Shown piece after piece: positions 1 through 7,679 of a DNA stretch of 58,862 nt. This stretch comes from an uncultured Bacteroidales bacterium (GTDB taxonomy: Bacteria; Bacteroidota; Bacteroidia; Bacteroidales; Bacteroidaceae), in contig CACYHN010000017.1 in the NCBI GenBank assembly GCA_902774275.1, positions 1 through 58,862 of the forward strand, read 5' to 3'. The notes under the pieces were generated by a model. That model did no database searches and was not told the origin of the DNA. It saw nothing but the letters and a program-made list of their open reading frames with translations. The translations under genes were made by a program, and so were the position numbers. Position 1 is the first letter of the stretch. Each line of letters opens with the position of its first letter.

Positions 1-24
1 CTTCTGGAATGCCTTTGTTGTCAT
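1..24 (-). CDS. atpB: V-type ATPase subunit B, first codons only (partial)
   Basis: Reading leftwards from an ATG at 24, the frame is open to the window edge and encodes M-T-T-K-A-F-Q-K. That matches the usual N-terminus of Bacteroidota V-ATPase subunit B as I remember it. It starts 12 bases after the subunit A stop, which is where B sits in these operons. Only eight codons are visible, so the call rests on position and this short match. Subunit B is the non-catalytic nucleotide-binding subunit of the V1 head. Confidence 0.6.
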
Positions 25-36
25 AGCTATAGCGGG

Positions 37-1794
37 TTAAGCGGTTTTACGTTCAGCAAGAAGAGCCTTGAGCTCCTTCTCGTATTCAAAGTACTTCTCA
101 GACTCAAACTGCTGGTAGTTCATCTGCTTGCACAGGTTGATAACCTTCTTGAAGTAGTCAATAACCTCAAGGAAAGTATCAAACTTGAACTCAGTGTGGC
201 AGATGTCAATCACGCGGTCCACGATTGTCTCCTGACGCTCCATCGGGGTAACGGCATCAATCTCATCGAAAGCATCCTGCTGCAGCACGATAAAGTCTAT
301 CAGCTCTGACTTCCAGAACGTTACGTGATAATCAACAGGAACGCCGTCATCACCAAGGATGTTAATCTGCTCAGCAATCTCCTTACCGCGCAGCAGACGT
401 GTCTTAAGCTCATTAACCTTACTGGTCCACTGATCATTGATGCGGTCAGTAATATATTTCTCAAATTCCGGATAATCCAGATACTTTGAATATGAATCAA
501 TGGGGTTGATGGCCGGATAACGCTTGCGGTCGGCACGCTCCTGCTCCAGGGCATAGAAGCATCGGGCCACCTTCTTGGTATTCTCGGTCACCGGCTCCTT
601 AAGGTTACCGCCGGCAGGTGATACAGTTCCGATGAACGTAATTGAGCCAGGCTGGCCGTTGTTCAGATAAACATAACCTGCACGTCCATAGAAGTTTGCG
701 ATGATAGATGAAATATCCATCGGGAATGCATCCGGACCAGGCAGCTCCTCCATACGGTTTGACATCTCACGCAGTGCCTGTGCCCAACGTGAAGTGGAAT
801 CGGCCATAAGCAGAACGCGCAAACCCATGCTGCGGTAATACTCCGATATTGCCATAGCCGTATATACCGATGCCTCACGCGCAGCAACCGGCATGTTTGA
901 CGTGTTTGCTATGATGATGGTACGCTCCATCAGCTTGCGGCCTGTGTGCGGGTCATCCAGCTCCGGGAATTCGGTGAAGATCTCCACAACCTCATTGGCA
1001 CGCTCACCGCAGGCAGCAATTACCACGATATCGGCCTCGGCCTGCTTTGAGATGGCATGCTGCAGCACAGTCTTACCTGTACCGAACGGGCCGGGGATGA
1101 ATCCTGTACCGCCCTCCACTATCGGGTTCAGCGTATCGATAGAACGTACGCCTGTTTCCAGCAGCTTGAATGGACGCGGTTTCTCGCGGTAATTGGTCAT
1201 AGCCACCTTCACGGGCCATTTCTGGATCATGTTCACGCTTACGGTATCACCCTTAGCGTTCTCAAGCACCGCAATCTCATCAATGATGCGATACTCGCCC
1301 TCAGCGGCAATCTTCTTGACCGTATATTCACCCTCAAGCCGGAACGGAGCCATGATCTTGAGCAGCTGGAAGTTCTCCTCAACCTTACCCAGCCAGTCCG
1401 ATGCACGCACCTTGTCACCCACCTTCACGATAGGCTCAAACTTCCAGAGGCGGTCATTATCCAGCGGATAAGTGTATTCACCGCGCTTAAGGAACACGCC
1501 CGTCATCTTGTCCAGGTCATTCTGCAGACCGTCAAAGTTGTGTGACAGCATGCCCGGGCCAAGCGTTACCTCCAGCATGTGGCCGGTAAACTCGGCGGGA
1601 GCCCCCACCTTAAGGCCACGGGTGCTCTCAAATACCTGGACGAACACATTCTCGCCCTGCACCTTGATGACCTCTGACATCAGTTTGTCGCCTCCGGTCT
1701 CAATATAGCAGATCTCATTCTGCGCAACAGGGCCGTCCACCTTCAGTGTGACCATGTTCGCTATGACACCTCTAACTATTCCCTTTGTAGCCAT
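37..1794 (-). CDS. atpA: V-type ATP synthase/ATPase catalytic subunit A
   Basis: This is the catalytic subunit of the V1 head; it couples ATP hydrolysis or synthesis to ion movement through the membrane V0 sector. The 585 residues match the family's usual length. The N-terminal beta-barrel (about 1-75) is followed by the A-type non-homologous region (about 110-190) and then the nucleotide-binding domain with a P-loop, GPFGTGKT, at 235-242. A Walker B-like strand (LLMADS) precedes the SRWAQALRE signature. The C-terminal helical domain is complete. It lies third in the visible operon after subunit E and DUF2764, and 12 bases before subunit B. An unusual 156-base gap with an inverted repeat separates it from DUF2764. 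The transported ion (H+ or Na+) cannot be told from this subunit. Confidence 0.97.
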   Translation of the reverse strand: MATKGIVRGVIANMVTLKVDGPVAQNEICYIETGGDKLMSEVIKVQGENVFVQVFESTRGLKVGAPAEFTGHMLEVTLGPGMLSHNFDGLQNDLDKMTGVFLKRGEYTYPLDNDRLWKFEPIVKVGDKVRASDWLGKVEENFQLLKIMAPFRLEGEYTVKKIAAEGEYRIIDEIAVLENAKGDTVSVNMIQKWPVKVAMTNYREKPRPFKLLETGVRSIDTLNPIVEGGTGFIPGPFGTGKTVLQHAISKQAEADIVVIAACGERANEVVEIFTEFPELDDPHTGRKLMERTIIIANTSNMPVAAREASVYTAMAISEYYRSMGLRVLLMADSTSRWAQALREMSNRMEELPGPDAFPMDISSIIANFYGRAGYVYLNNGQPGSITFIGTVSPAGGNLKEPVTENTKKVARCFYALEQERADRKRYPAINPIDSYSKYLDYPEFEKYITDRINDQWTSKVNELKTRLLRGKEIAEQINILGDDGVPVDYHVTFWKSELIDFIVLQQDAFDEIDAVTPMERQETIVDRVIDICHTEFKFDTFLEVIDYFKKVINLCKQMNYQQFESEKYFEYEKELKALLAERKTA

Positions 1795-1860
1795 TTATCT
1801 AAATATTTATCTTTTTGTTCAATCTTAAAATTAATCAAGCTAGAAAGCTTTTTTATTTAA

Positions 1861-1952
1861 TTGAAAATTGAAAATTGAAAATTGAAAATTACCATCCGGT
1901 GCGTGTCTTACGCAGGTTCTATGTTTTAATTTTCAATTTTCAATTTTCAATT
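1861..1952. repeat. Tandem heptamer inverted repeat inside the V-ATPase operon
   Basis: Four perfect tandem copies of TTGAAAA (1861-1888) are followed about 40 bases later by the complementary array of three to four TTTTCAA copies (about 1929-1952). The two arms can form a long AT-rich stem. The loop contains a smaller GCGT-N5-ACGC hairpin (1901-1913). The right arm runs into the stop codon of DUF2764. It may act as an RNA processing or stability element, a partial terminator or a dispersed intergenic repeat; the sequence alone does not decide. Confidence 0.75.
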
Positions 1953-2796
1953 AGTTTTTGAATTCTGCGGGAACACTGGTCTGCTCCTTCAGTTCACCTA
2001 TCAGCTTCCGGAACAGCTTCTGCCCCTCCTCCTTGTCAAGGGTAGTCCAACGCTCCACCATACCTAAGCGTACCATGTATGAGAACAGCCTCTCCACAGT
2101 AAAGTAATTGAAGAAGGTGTTCTCCTCAAGCCAACGCCAGCGCAGCAGATCAGTCTTGCGCTCACGCTGCGCCAGGTCATCCTCATCAATCAGCCGCACC
2201 ACATCATCAAAAAAGTCCAACTCCTGGCTCAGCCCCCAGTCACGCGCGCCGCTTGTACGCAAGGCCTGCGCGGTAGCATTACTACCCACAATAACCTTCT
2301 GCATATCAAGCCCGTACGTACGTGCCGTAATGGCCGATAATATATTGTTCAAGTCCAGATTGAACTCATACCATTTGCGTACGAACTCATTGCCTGAACC
2401 CATAGCATACTCATAGAACAGGCTCCACAGACGGTCCTCAGCAAATGCAGCATGCTCACGCCAGCTATCATTCAGCCACTCCTGCACAAAAGTGTACATA
2501 AAGGCCGGAATGTCCTTGGCGGGAGCCTCATCAGCCTTGACCTGTGCCACAAGCTCCTCCATACGCTCGGCGCTTAAAAGGCCCAGCGGAGCATCAGCAG
2601 CTACAGAACCGTCACGCAGCATACTTATAAGGTTACGGCAGTCATTCTCCATCAGGAGCATGTCCATAACCTTACGGTCAGCCGCGTCAAGAGCATCGTA
2701 TAGCTCCGCACGCAGTGACTCCGCAGAGGCAGGAACCTTGCTGTCATCAAGGCTTATATCTGCCAGCCCGGCAATAAGATAGTAGTAGTTGCCCAT
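1951..2796 (-). CDS. DUF2764 family protein of the V-ATPase operon
   Basis: This is a 281-residue soluble, largely helical protein with no signal peptide. It starts MGNYYYLIAGLADI, a pattern I associate with DUF2764. Genes of this family lie between subunits E and A in Bacteroidota V-ATPase operons, exactly as here (15 bases after the subunit E stop). A role in assembly or as a diverged stalk subunit comparable to subunit C of other V-ATPases is a reasonable guess from position and its many helices, but I see no catalytic motif. The stop codon lies inside the right arm of the heptamer inverted repeat. Confidence 0.85.
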   Translation of the reverse strand: MGNYYYLIAGLADISLDDSKVPASAESLRAELYDALDAADRKVMDMLLMENDCRNLISMLRDGSVAADAPLGLLSAERMEELVAQVKADEAPAKDIPAFMYTFVQEWLNDSWREHAAFAEDRLWSLFYEYAMGSGNEFVRKWYEFNLDLNNILSAITARTYGLDMQKVIVGSNATAQALRTSGARDWGLSQELDFFDDVVRLIDEDDLAQRERKTDLLRWRWLEENTFFNYFTVERLFSYMVRLGMVERWTTLDKEEGQKLFRKLIGELKEQTSVPAEFKN

Positions 2797-2811
2797 CTTG
2801 GCCAGTTAAGA

Positions 2812-3402
2812 TCAGAAGAGAGTCTCAACCAGCTGCGGGCGCAGGATTGACTTGAACCAGTTCTCAAACTCCTCAGTGCCAAAGTTCACCTTATACGCAC
2901 CGTCAGCAGGCTGAATGGAGAACTCAGCCTGGGCACCGTTCACCTCAGTGATCTTTACCGTACCATCAAGCAACTGCTTGGCCTTGGCGGTAAAGTATTT
3001 CTTGAGCTGCTCAGCATCCTTGGCCTTAATCTCTATGTTCTGCTTGCTGCCCCACTCCTGGGCCAGAGTAAGAATAAACTCGTTGAAAGCCTTCTGGTCA
3101 GCTGTAAAACCCTTTACTGATTCCGATACGATCTTATCCGTAACAACAGTAGCAATCTCACTCTTGAGAGCCTCTACAGCCTGCTGTGCATAGAGCTTAA
3201 GTTCCTTACGCACGTTCTCGGCATTGTCAGCACTCTCCTTCTTTGCGGCAGCCAGAGCAGCAGCAGCCTCCTTCTGGGCATCGGCAACAATCTTCTCTGC
3301 CTCAGCCTTGGCAGCAGCCACAATCTCCTGAGCCTCAGCCTGACCTTTAGCAACACCTTCATTATAAATAATGTCGGTAAGTTCCTGGATTTTGGTATTC
3401 AT
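2812..3402 (-). CDS. atpE: V-type ATPase subunit E (peripheral stalk)
   Basis: Subunit E is part of the peripheral stalk that holds the V1 head against rotation. The 196-residue protein has the expected two-part build. A long Ala/Lys/Glu-rich N-terminal helix (about 1-85, full of AEAQEIVAAAKAEAEK-like heptads) is suited to a coiled coil with a partner stalk subunit. A globular mixed C-terminal half (about 100-196) would bind subunits A and B. It is the first visible gene of the operon and is preceded by a terminator-like hairpin that isolates it from the regulator gene upstream. No frameshift or truncation is seen. Confidence 0.86.
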   Translation of the reverse strand: MNTKIQELTDIIYNEGVAKGQAEAQEIVAAAKAEAEKIVADAQKEAAAALAAAKKESADNAENVRKELKLYAQQAVEALKSEIATVVTDKIVSESVKGFTADQKAFNEFILTLAQEWGSKQNIEIKAKDAEQLKKYFTAKAKQLLDGTVKITEVNGAQAEFSIQPADGAYKVNFGTEEFENWFKSILRPQLVETLF

Positions 3403-3425
3403 AGGTTATAATTGATAATTCTCAC

Positions 3426-3455
3426 AAAAAAACGAGTCTCGCACATAGAGACTCG
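3426..3455 (-). terminator. Rho-independent terminator after the AraC-type gene
   Basis: A perfect 8-bp stem (CGAGTCTC at 3433-3440 with GAGACTCG at 3448-3455) with a 7-base loop is followed on the minus strand by seven T residues (3432-3426). It lies 55 bases after the stop of the AraC-type gene and before subunit E, so it should stop read-through into the V-ATPase operon. Confidence 0.7.
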
Positions 3456-3463
3456 CAAATTTA
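3456..3463 (-). promoter_or_regulatory. Possible -7 box for the V-ATPase operon
   Basis: The minus strand reads TAAATTTG, a full match to the Bacteroidota -7 consensus TAnnTTTG. A start 6-8 bases on would fall inside the terminator hairpin, so V-ATPase transcripts would lack the full stem while read-through from the regulator would keep it. No TTTG lies at the normal spacing upstream, so this is weak. Confidence 0.33.
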
Positions 3464-3509
3464 ATCAAATCCCCCAAACAGCCTACACTATTAACATAAA
3501 AAAACGCAT

Positions 3510-4721
3510 TTAGCGTTTGCGGAGGGTGGACTTCCAGACGGTGGGGGTTAGGCCTTCAAGCTCGCGAAACTTGCGGATGAACTGGGTGGAGCTTTGGAAG
3601 CCGCTCTTGGCGGAGATGTAGTCTATCACGGCATCGGGCTCATCGGTCATGAGCTGCTTGGCGTGCTCTATGCGGAGATGGTTCAGATAATCGCGGAAAG
3701 GCATGCCGTAGTAGATGTTTACCAGCTTTGAGACGTATGTACGGTTGGTATTGAGCTGACGTGATATCTCATCGACCGATATGGTTGGATCCAGATAGCC
3801 CTTGTCAACTATCATAAGCTGCTTGAATGAATCCATAATCTTATCGTAGCCCGATTGTGTGCCCTCAGCAATAGGACCGGTATCTATGGCGCCCAGATAC
3901 TCCTGGGGAGTCTGACGGATGGCTGTGAACGGATGGCGCAGCCGCTCTAATGTCATGTAGCCGCCGGGGAGCGACGGCACAGTAACCACGTACCCCACCA
4001 GGAACAGCACCACAGCCACACTCACAGACCAAGCCACCGACCACGGCGAGTATATGTTCAGGAATGGCTCGTTATAGATAATGCACAACCCCCATAGCGC
4101 AAAATAAATCATAAAGAGGATACACACGATATTGGCCGTAAATGATGTACGCCCCCTCTTAAGAAACCCCCATATATGCCTCGGCCTGAACTTGTTTAGC
4201 CGCAGCCAAAAGACCATGAACATCATGGCCGCTGCAAGAAATGCAAGGAACACAGTCTTGTAAATCACGTATGATACAAGCACAAATATCTTCTGCATCC
4301 TGTCAAGGTTATCGGGAGAAATGAGATTATGGAACAGCCCGTTAAAAAGCTCAGCGGTGTTATCCAACCCCATGATGCCTATCAGGAGTACATTTGCCGA
4401 GGTAATAAGTACCGCCGGGAGCAGCATAAGATAAGAGAGAGCCCGTTCATACACATCATCCACCAATGACCTTATATAGAAGCACACCAAGGGCACCACA
4501 GCTAACGACGTAAACTCCAGGATAGTATTCATTATGACCTGACTCCGCAAATTAGGGTTAACAGCCAGGTTGTTGGCTCCGCTAAAAAAGCCGATTGAAA
4601 GCAGCCCCATCACCACCGCAAGCAGATGGTCGGCATGATGCCTGCACCCCCTGATAACCACTATCAGGAACCATGCGATGCAGACCGTAAACGGCAACTG
4701 GTATATAAAAACTCCTATCAT
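3510..4721 (-). CDS. AraC-family transcriptional regulator with seven-TM sensor domain
   Basis: The 403-residue protein has seven hydrophobic segments (about 5-24, 33-52, 62-86, 95-118, 144-173, 197-216 and 228-248), then a linker and a C-terminal AraC-type double helix-turn-helix domain (about 300-403, containing ISRQLNTNRTYVSKLVN and SGFQSSTQFIRKFRE). It should sit in the inner membrane and bind DNA from there. I chose the ATG at 4721 over a TTG at 4760 because a promoter -7 box lies at 4747-4754, overlapping the longer version. It is divergent from the fimbrillin/giant-protein block and separated by a 276-base AT-rich region, so control of that block is likely but inferred. The signal sensed by the membrane part is unknown. 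Confidence 0.9.
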   Translation of the reverse strand: MIGVFIYQLPFTVCIAWFLIVVIRGCRHHADHLLAVVMGLLSIGFFSGANNLAVNPNLRSQVIMNTILEFTSLAVVPLVCFYIRSLVDDVYERALSYLMLLPAVLITSANVLLIGIMGLDNTAELFNGLFHNLISPDNLDRMQKIFVLVSYVIYKTVFLAFLAAAMMFMVFWLRLNKFRPRHIWGFLKRGRTSFTANIVCILFMIYFALWGLCIIYNEPFLNIYSPWSVAWSVSVAVVLFLVGYVVTVPSLPGGYMTLERLRHPFTAIRQTPQEYLGAIDTGPIAEGTQSGYDKIMDSFKQLMIVDKGYLDPTISVDEISRQLNTNRTYVSKLVNIYYGMPFRDYLNHLRIEHAKQLMTDEPDAVIDYISAKSGFQSSTQFIRKFRELEGLTPTVWKSTLRKR

Positions 4722-4743
4722 TCTAGTCCTATTTCTGTTTTCA

Positions 4744-4759
4744 GTGCAAATATAGCACA
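4744..4759 (-). promoter_or_regulatory. Promoter -7 box of the AraC-type gene within a GTGC-N8-GCAC-type palindrome
   Basis: The minus strand carries TATATTTG (4754-4747), a perfect -7 box, about 26 bases before the ATG at 4721. It is embedded in GTGCAAATATAGCAC, an inverted repeat that could also bind a regulator. The same 16 bases recur at 32133-32148. No good -33 box is present. Confidence 0.5.
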
Positions 4760-4847
4760 AAAATCAGCCCGTAGCATAAATTAACGCCATTTTTTACATT
4801 TTAGCAAAAATTTCGCCAAAACATCAATTGTCGTTTTGTCTATCAAT

Positions 4848-4898
4848 TCACAAATTGAATATACATTGTCAACATTTCAACCACAACCTAATTTGTGA
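4848..4898. promoter_or_regulatory. Inverted repeat in the divergent intergenic region (possible operator)
   Basis: TCACAAATT (4848-4856) and AATTTGTGA (4890-4898) are exact 9-bp arms separated by 33 bases, midway between the AraC-type gene and the DUF5119-like gene. The layout suits a two-site regulator operator or a DNA loop. No experimental motif is known to me for this regulator. Confidence 0.33.
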
Positions 4899-4956
4899 TT
4901 TGTATTTTTAGGAAACCTGTTTGTAAAAAAAAGAAAAACGCCATCCTATATATGCG

Positions 4957-4964
4957 TATATTTG
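4957..4964 (+). promoter_or_regulatory. Promoter -7 box for the fimbrillin/giant-protein block
   Basis: TATATTTG matches the Bacteroidota TAnnTTTG -7 consensus exactly, and the downstream ATG at 4998 leaves a leader of roughly 27 bases. The nearest upstream TTTG (4920-4923) is too far away (33 bases) for a standard -33 box. The promoter may therefore depend on an activator such as the divergent AraC-type protein. Confidence 0.55.
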
Positions 4965-4997
4965 ACAAGAATAAAAATAAAAGAAGGACTTATTACG

Positions 4998-6245
4998 ATG
5001 ACAAGGAAGAATAGGATAGGAAAGATTAGTGCAAAGATACAGATTAGTCTGTTTTTTGCACTATGTCTGTTTGTCAATTCCTCTTGTATCCGTAAAGATC
5101 TTTACCTCCGCGTTGACACTACGCAGATTTTAATCCAGATGACAGATTTAGGGCTCAACATCCTGTGGAATGCAAGCTGGAAAGCCGAGTGGTATTATGA
5201 TTGGAATGAGAAATACTACGGAAAGATAGACTACACCAGGCCTGAACTCATCAAGACCACCATCTATGACGTTGACAGCCACACGCATGAGCGCTACAGT
5301 TCATTCTATATGCTGTTTGACTCAACCGGAGGCCGTATCAGACTTACATCGGGATCAATCTATGACATGCTGTTCTATAACTTCGGAACAGAATATATTG
5401 ATTTCTACCAGTCAGATGACTTTGATAAATATAATGCCTTTACCCGCTCCAGCAACCAGGTAAGCTATATTCGTACGCGCGCGGAAAACGGGTTCAGCAC
5501 CATGCCTGATGACACCAAGCCATACGCCGTATATAATGAGCCGGATGAGTTCTTTGGCACATTGGTAGATAATATAGTCATCAATGAAGACCCCACTTTA
5601 TACACTAAAGAGTATGACAAGGACGGCAATGTAATTTACGTCTATAAAGTAAAGGCAGAACTCAAGCCCTACTCTTTCATTTATCTGGTGCAGATGATCA
5701 TCGAGAACAACAAGGAGAGCGATGAGAAAGGCAACCGCATTATAGGTGTGAACGGACTCACCATCACAGGATTGTCACAAGGTGTTGACCTGTTCTCACG
5801 CAAGACATTCAACAACACCATCTCCATTACCACAGAGGATATCAAGCCCATAAAGAACCTCAAGGTCCCGGACCCCAACAGCCCGGGTGATTCCGTTTAT
5901 GCCGATATAGTGGCCGCCCGTATGCTCACATGGGGACTGCCCGGAATCAACCCCATAGAGGAAATGGAAAAGAAAAGGGCCGATGCCGATTACAAAGTAC
6001 CTGAACTTGACAAGAACTACATAGGCATAGGCTTTACCCTACGCAACGGATATTCATGGAACGTAACTGACTCCATCACAGGCCCGATGCATGAAAGGCC
6101 CACCGGTGGAGTAATAACAATATACATTGACGCATCCACCATTCCACAGGAACTCCTGGACAAGCAGCCCACAACATCAGGCGGCGGATTCAATGCAACC
6201 GTTGAGGATTGGTCAAATGAGGTCAATGCTGAAGTGACAATTTAA
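4998..6245 (+). CDS. DUF5119-like lipoprotein, first gene of the pilus block
   Basis: This 415-residue protein starts with a basic n-region, a hydrophobic stretch and a lipobox ending N-S-S-C (Cys30), so it is probably an outer-membrane lipoprotein. The mature part begins IRKDLYLRVDT and resembles DUF5119 proteins that accompany fimbrillin genes in Bacteroidota; I recognise this by pattern only. The ATG at 4998 is preferred over a TTG at 4962, which lies inside the -7 box. Unlike the next six lipoproteins it has no T[RK][AG] site about 30 residues after the Cys and no H-x-LSK motif. It might therefore be the uncleaved pilus anchor, comparable in role to Mfa2/FimB; that is inference. Confidence 0.66.
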   Translation: MTRKNRIGKISAKIQISLFFALCLFVNSSCIRKDLYLRVDTTQILIQMTDLGLNILWNASWKAEWYYDWNEKYYGKIDYTRPELIKTTIYDVDSHTHERYSSFYMLFDSTGGRIRLTSGSIYDMLFYNFGTEYIDFYQSDDFDKYNAFTRSSNQVSYIRTRAENGFSTMPDDTKPYAVYNEPDEFFGTLVDNIVINEDPTLYTKEYDKDGNVIYVYKVKAELKPYSFIYLVQMIIENNKESDEKGNRIIGVNGLTITGLSQGVDLFSRKTFNNTISITTEDIKPIKNLKVPDPNSPGDSVYADIVAARMLTWGLPGINPIEEMEKKRADADYKVPELDKNYIGIGFTLRNGYSWNVTDSITGPMHERPTGGVITIYIDASTIPQELLDKQPTTSGGGFNATVEDWSNEVNAEVTI

Positions 6246-6394
6246 AAAAGACAGAGAGAATTTAACAAACCAAAATGAGTATTAATATAAATTAAGAATA
6301 AGGTATTATGAGAAAAGATAAAGACCGAAACGCACAGACGTTTCAACAAACGAGAGAAACTAAAAAAGTACAAACAATAAAAAACAAAGGGCTT

Positions 6395-7597
6395 ATGAGA
6401 AAAAGCGACTTAGTTTTAATCGCCGCGGTTGCCAGCATGCTGGCATCATGCAGCAATGAGAAGTTCCTGGAAGACAATCAGGATTCACTTGAAGCAATAG
6501 GATTTGCTTCTTACTCTGAGAAATCCACTCGTGGAAATGTTGATAGCGAGAACAATCTGGAGTTCTATCACAACACATTCGCCGTTTATGGAACAAAGGT
6601 TAATGCAAAAGATGCAACCAAGTTCCAGTATGTATTTGGTGGAAAAGCCGTTACAGGCAATCTAAAACCCGATGGCGTTACCTGCACATACCAAACCACT
6701 GCAGACGCAGTTCTTGGAGACTGGAAATATGACGGCTTACGTTTCTGGGACAAGCAGGCAAACTACAAATTCATAGCCTATGCCCCTGTATCAAATGCCA
6801 ACCCCATACGCTACAATTATGCAGCAGCAGATTCTTTAGTAGGCGCTCAAGGTAACTGGTTCAAGACAAATGAGGATTACGTACTGCAGGGTACCAACCT
6901 TCAGGCTACACCCACTGACACTGTAATAATCAAAGGATTCACAGTTGAAGCCGGAGAGGACTTGGACCTGATGATTTCAAGCTGCAATAGCCAAATCGGA
7001 AAAACCCATGCAGAGCAGGTACCCCTGTCTTTCCGTCATATTCTGTCTAAGTTAAATGTTTCCATTGCAAAATCAAAGGCACTCCAAGACTGCACTGTTA
7101 CCATCAATGGCTTGGAGATAACAGGATTAATGGACAAAGGTTCATACAATGAGAGTCTTTATGACATCAGCACTTCAGATTCAAAGGTCAGCGGATGGAC
7201 TGCCTCAAAGTCTGACCCGTACGATTATGCACTCATTTACGACACATTAGGTCAAGGCGGAAAGGTTCTGAACAATGGAACCTTCTCAACAGACAATCCC
7301 CCTGTATTCACCAAGGGTAAGCCATTCTACTTCATTGAGTCACTTGTTATGCCTCAGTCCATTACTGCTGAAGGCCAGGTTATACTGACAATGAACTACA
7401 CAATCCAATCAGGAGATTACGTTGAAGAATTTCCTTATGAATTGGACCTTTATGATGTAGCTAATCTTCAGAAATTCGATGAAGGTTACAACTACACATT
7501 GAACTTCACCATTGATCCCGATGTCATCATATTTGACGCAAATGTTTCAACCTGGAGTGACATAAACGCCAACAAAATAATTGAAGAAGAAGATTAA
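6395..7597 (+). CDS. Fimbrillin family (Mfa1-like) lipoprotein 1
   Basis: The ATG at 6395 gives a clean lipoprotein signal (MRKSDLVLIAAVASMLASC, lipobox Cys19). An in-frame ATG at 6308 would put 29 polar residues before it and is rejected. Fimbrillin landmarks appear in order: T-R-G at 45-47, RFWDKQANYKFIAYAP, DLMISSC, FRHILSKLNVSI, and a C-terminal Y-x-LNFTIDPD-x-I-x-F-x-A-x-V-x-x-W strand pair. In type V pili these domains are exported as lipoproteins, clipped after an Arg/Lys, and polymerise by strand exchange. About 150 bases separate it from the gene before. As the first of two genes ahead of a hairpin pair it may be a major shaft subunit (inference). Confidence 0.85.
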   Translation: MRKSDLVLIAAVASMLASCSNEKFLEDNQDSLEAIGFASYSEKSTRGNVDSENNLEFYHNTFAVYGTKVNAKDATKFQYVFGGKAVTGNLKPDGVTCTYQTTADAVLGDWKYDGLRFWDKQANYKFIAYAPVSNANPIRYNYAAADSLVGAQGNWFKTNEDYVLQGTNLQATPTDTVIIKGFTVEAGEDLDLMISSCNSQIGKTHAEQVPLSFRHILSKLNVSIAKSKALQDCTVTINGLEITGLMDKGSYNESLYDISTSDSKVSGWTASKSDPYDYALIYDTLGQGGKVLNNGTFSTDNPPVFTKGKPFYFIESLVMPQSITAEGQVILTMNYTIQSGDYVEEFPYELDLYDVANLQKFDEGYNYTLNFTIDPDVIIFDANVSTWSDINANKIIEEED

Positions 7598-7679
7598 AAA
7601 TAAAACGACTAACAAAGAGAAAAGGACTATCAAAACAACCGAACAAACAAAAAAGTAAATAACTAAAAAATTGAGAATT

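Noticed and set aside
4722-4760. Longer start (TTG at 4760) for the AraC-type regulator.
   Set aside because: It overlaps the promoter -7 box, and the ATG at 4721 opens directly into the first membrane segment.
4960-4997. Longer start (TTG at 4962) for the DUF5119-like protein.
   Set aside because: It lies inside the TATATTTG -7 box and would add polar residues before a good lipoprotein signal that starts at 4998.
6308-6394. Upstream ATG (6308) for fimbrillin-like protein 1.
   Set aside because: It would place 29 polar residues before the signal peptide; the internal ATG at 6395 gives a standard lipobox at Cys19.
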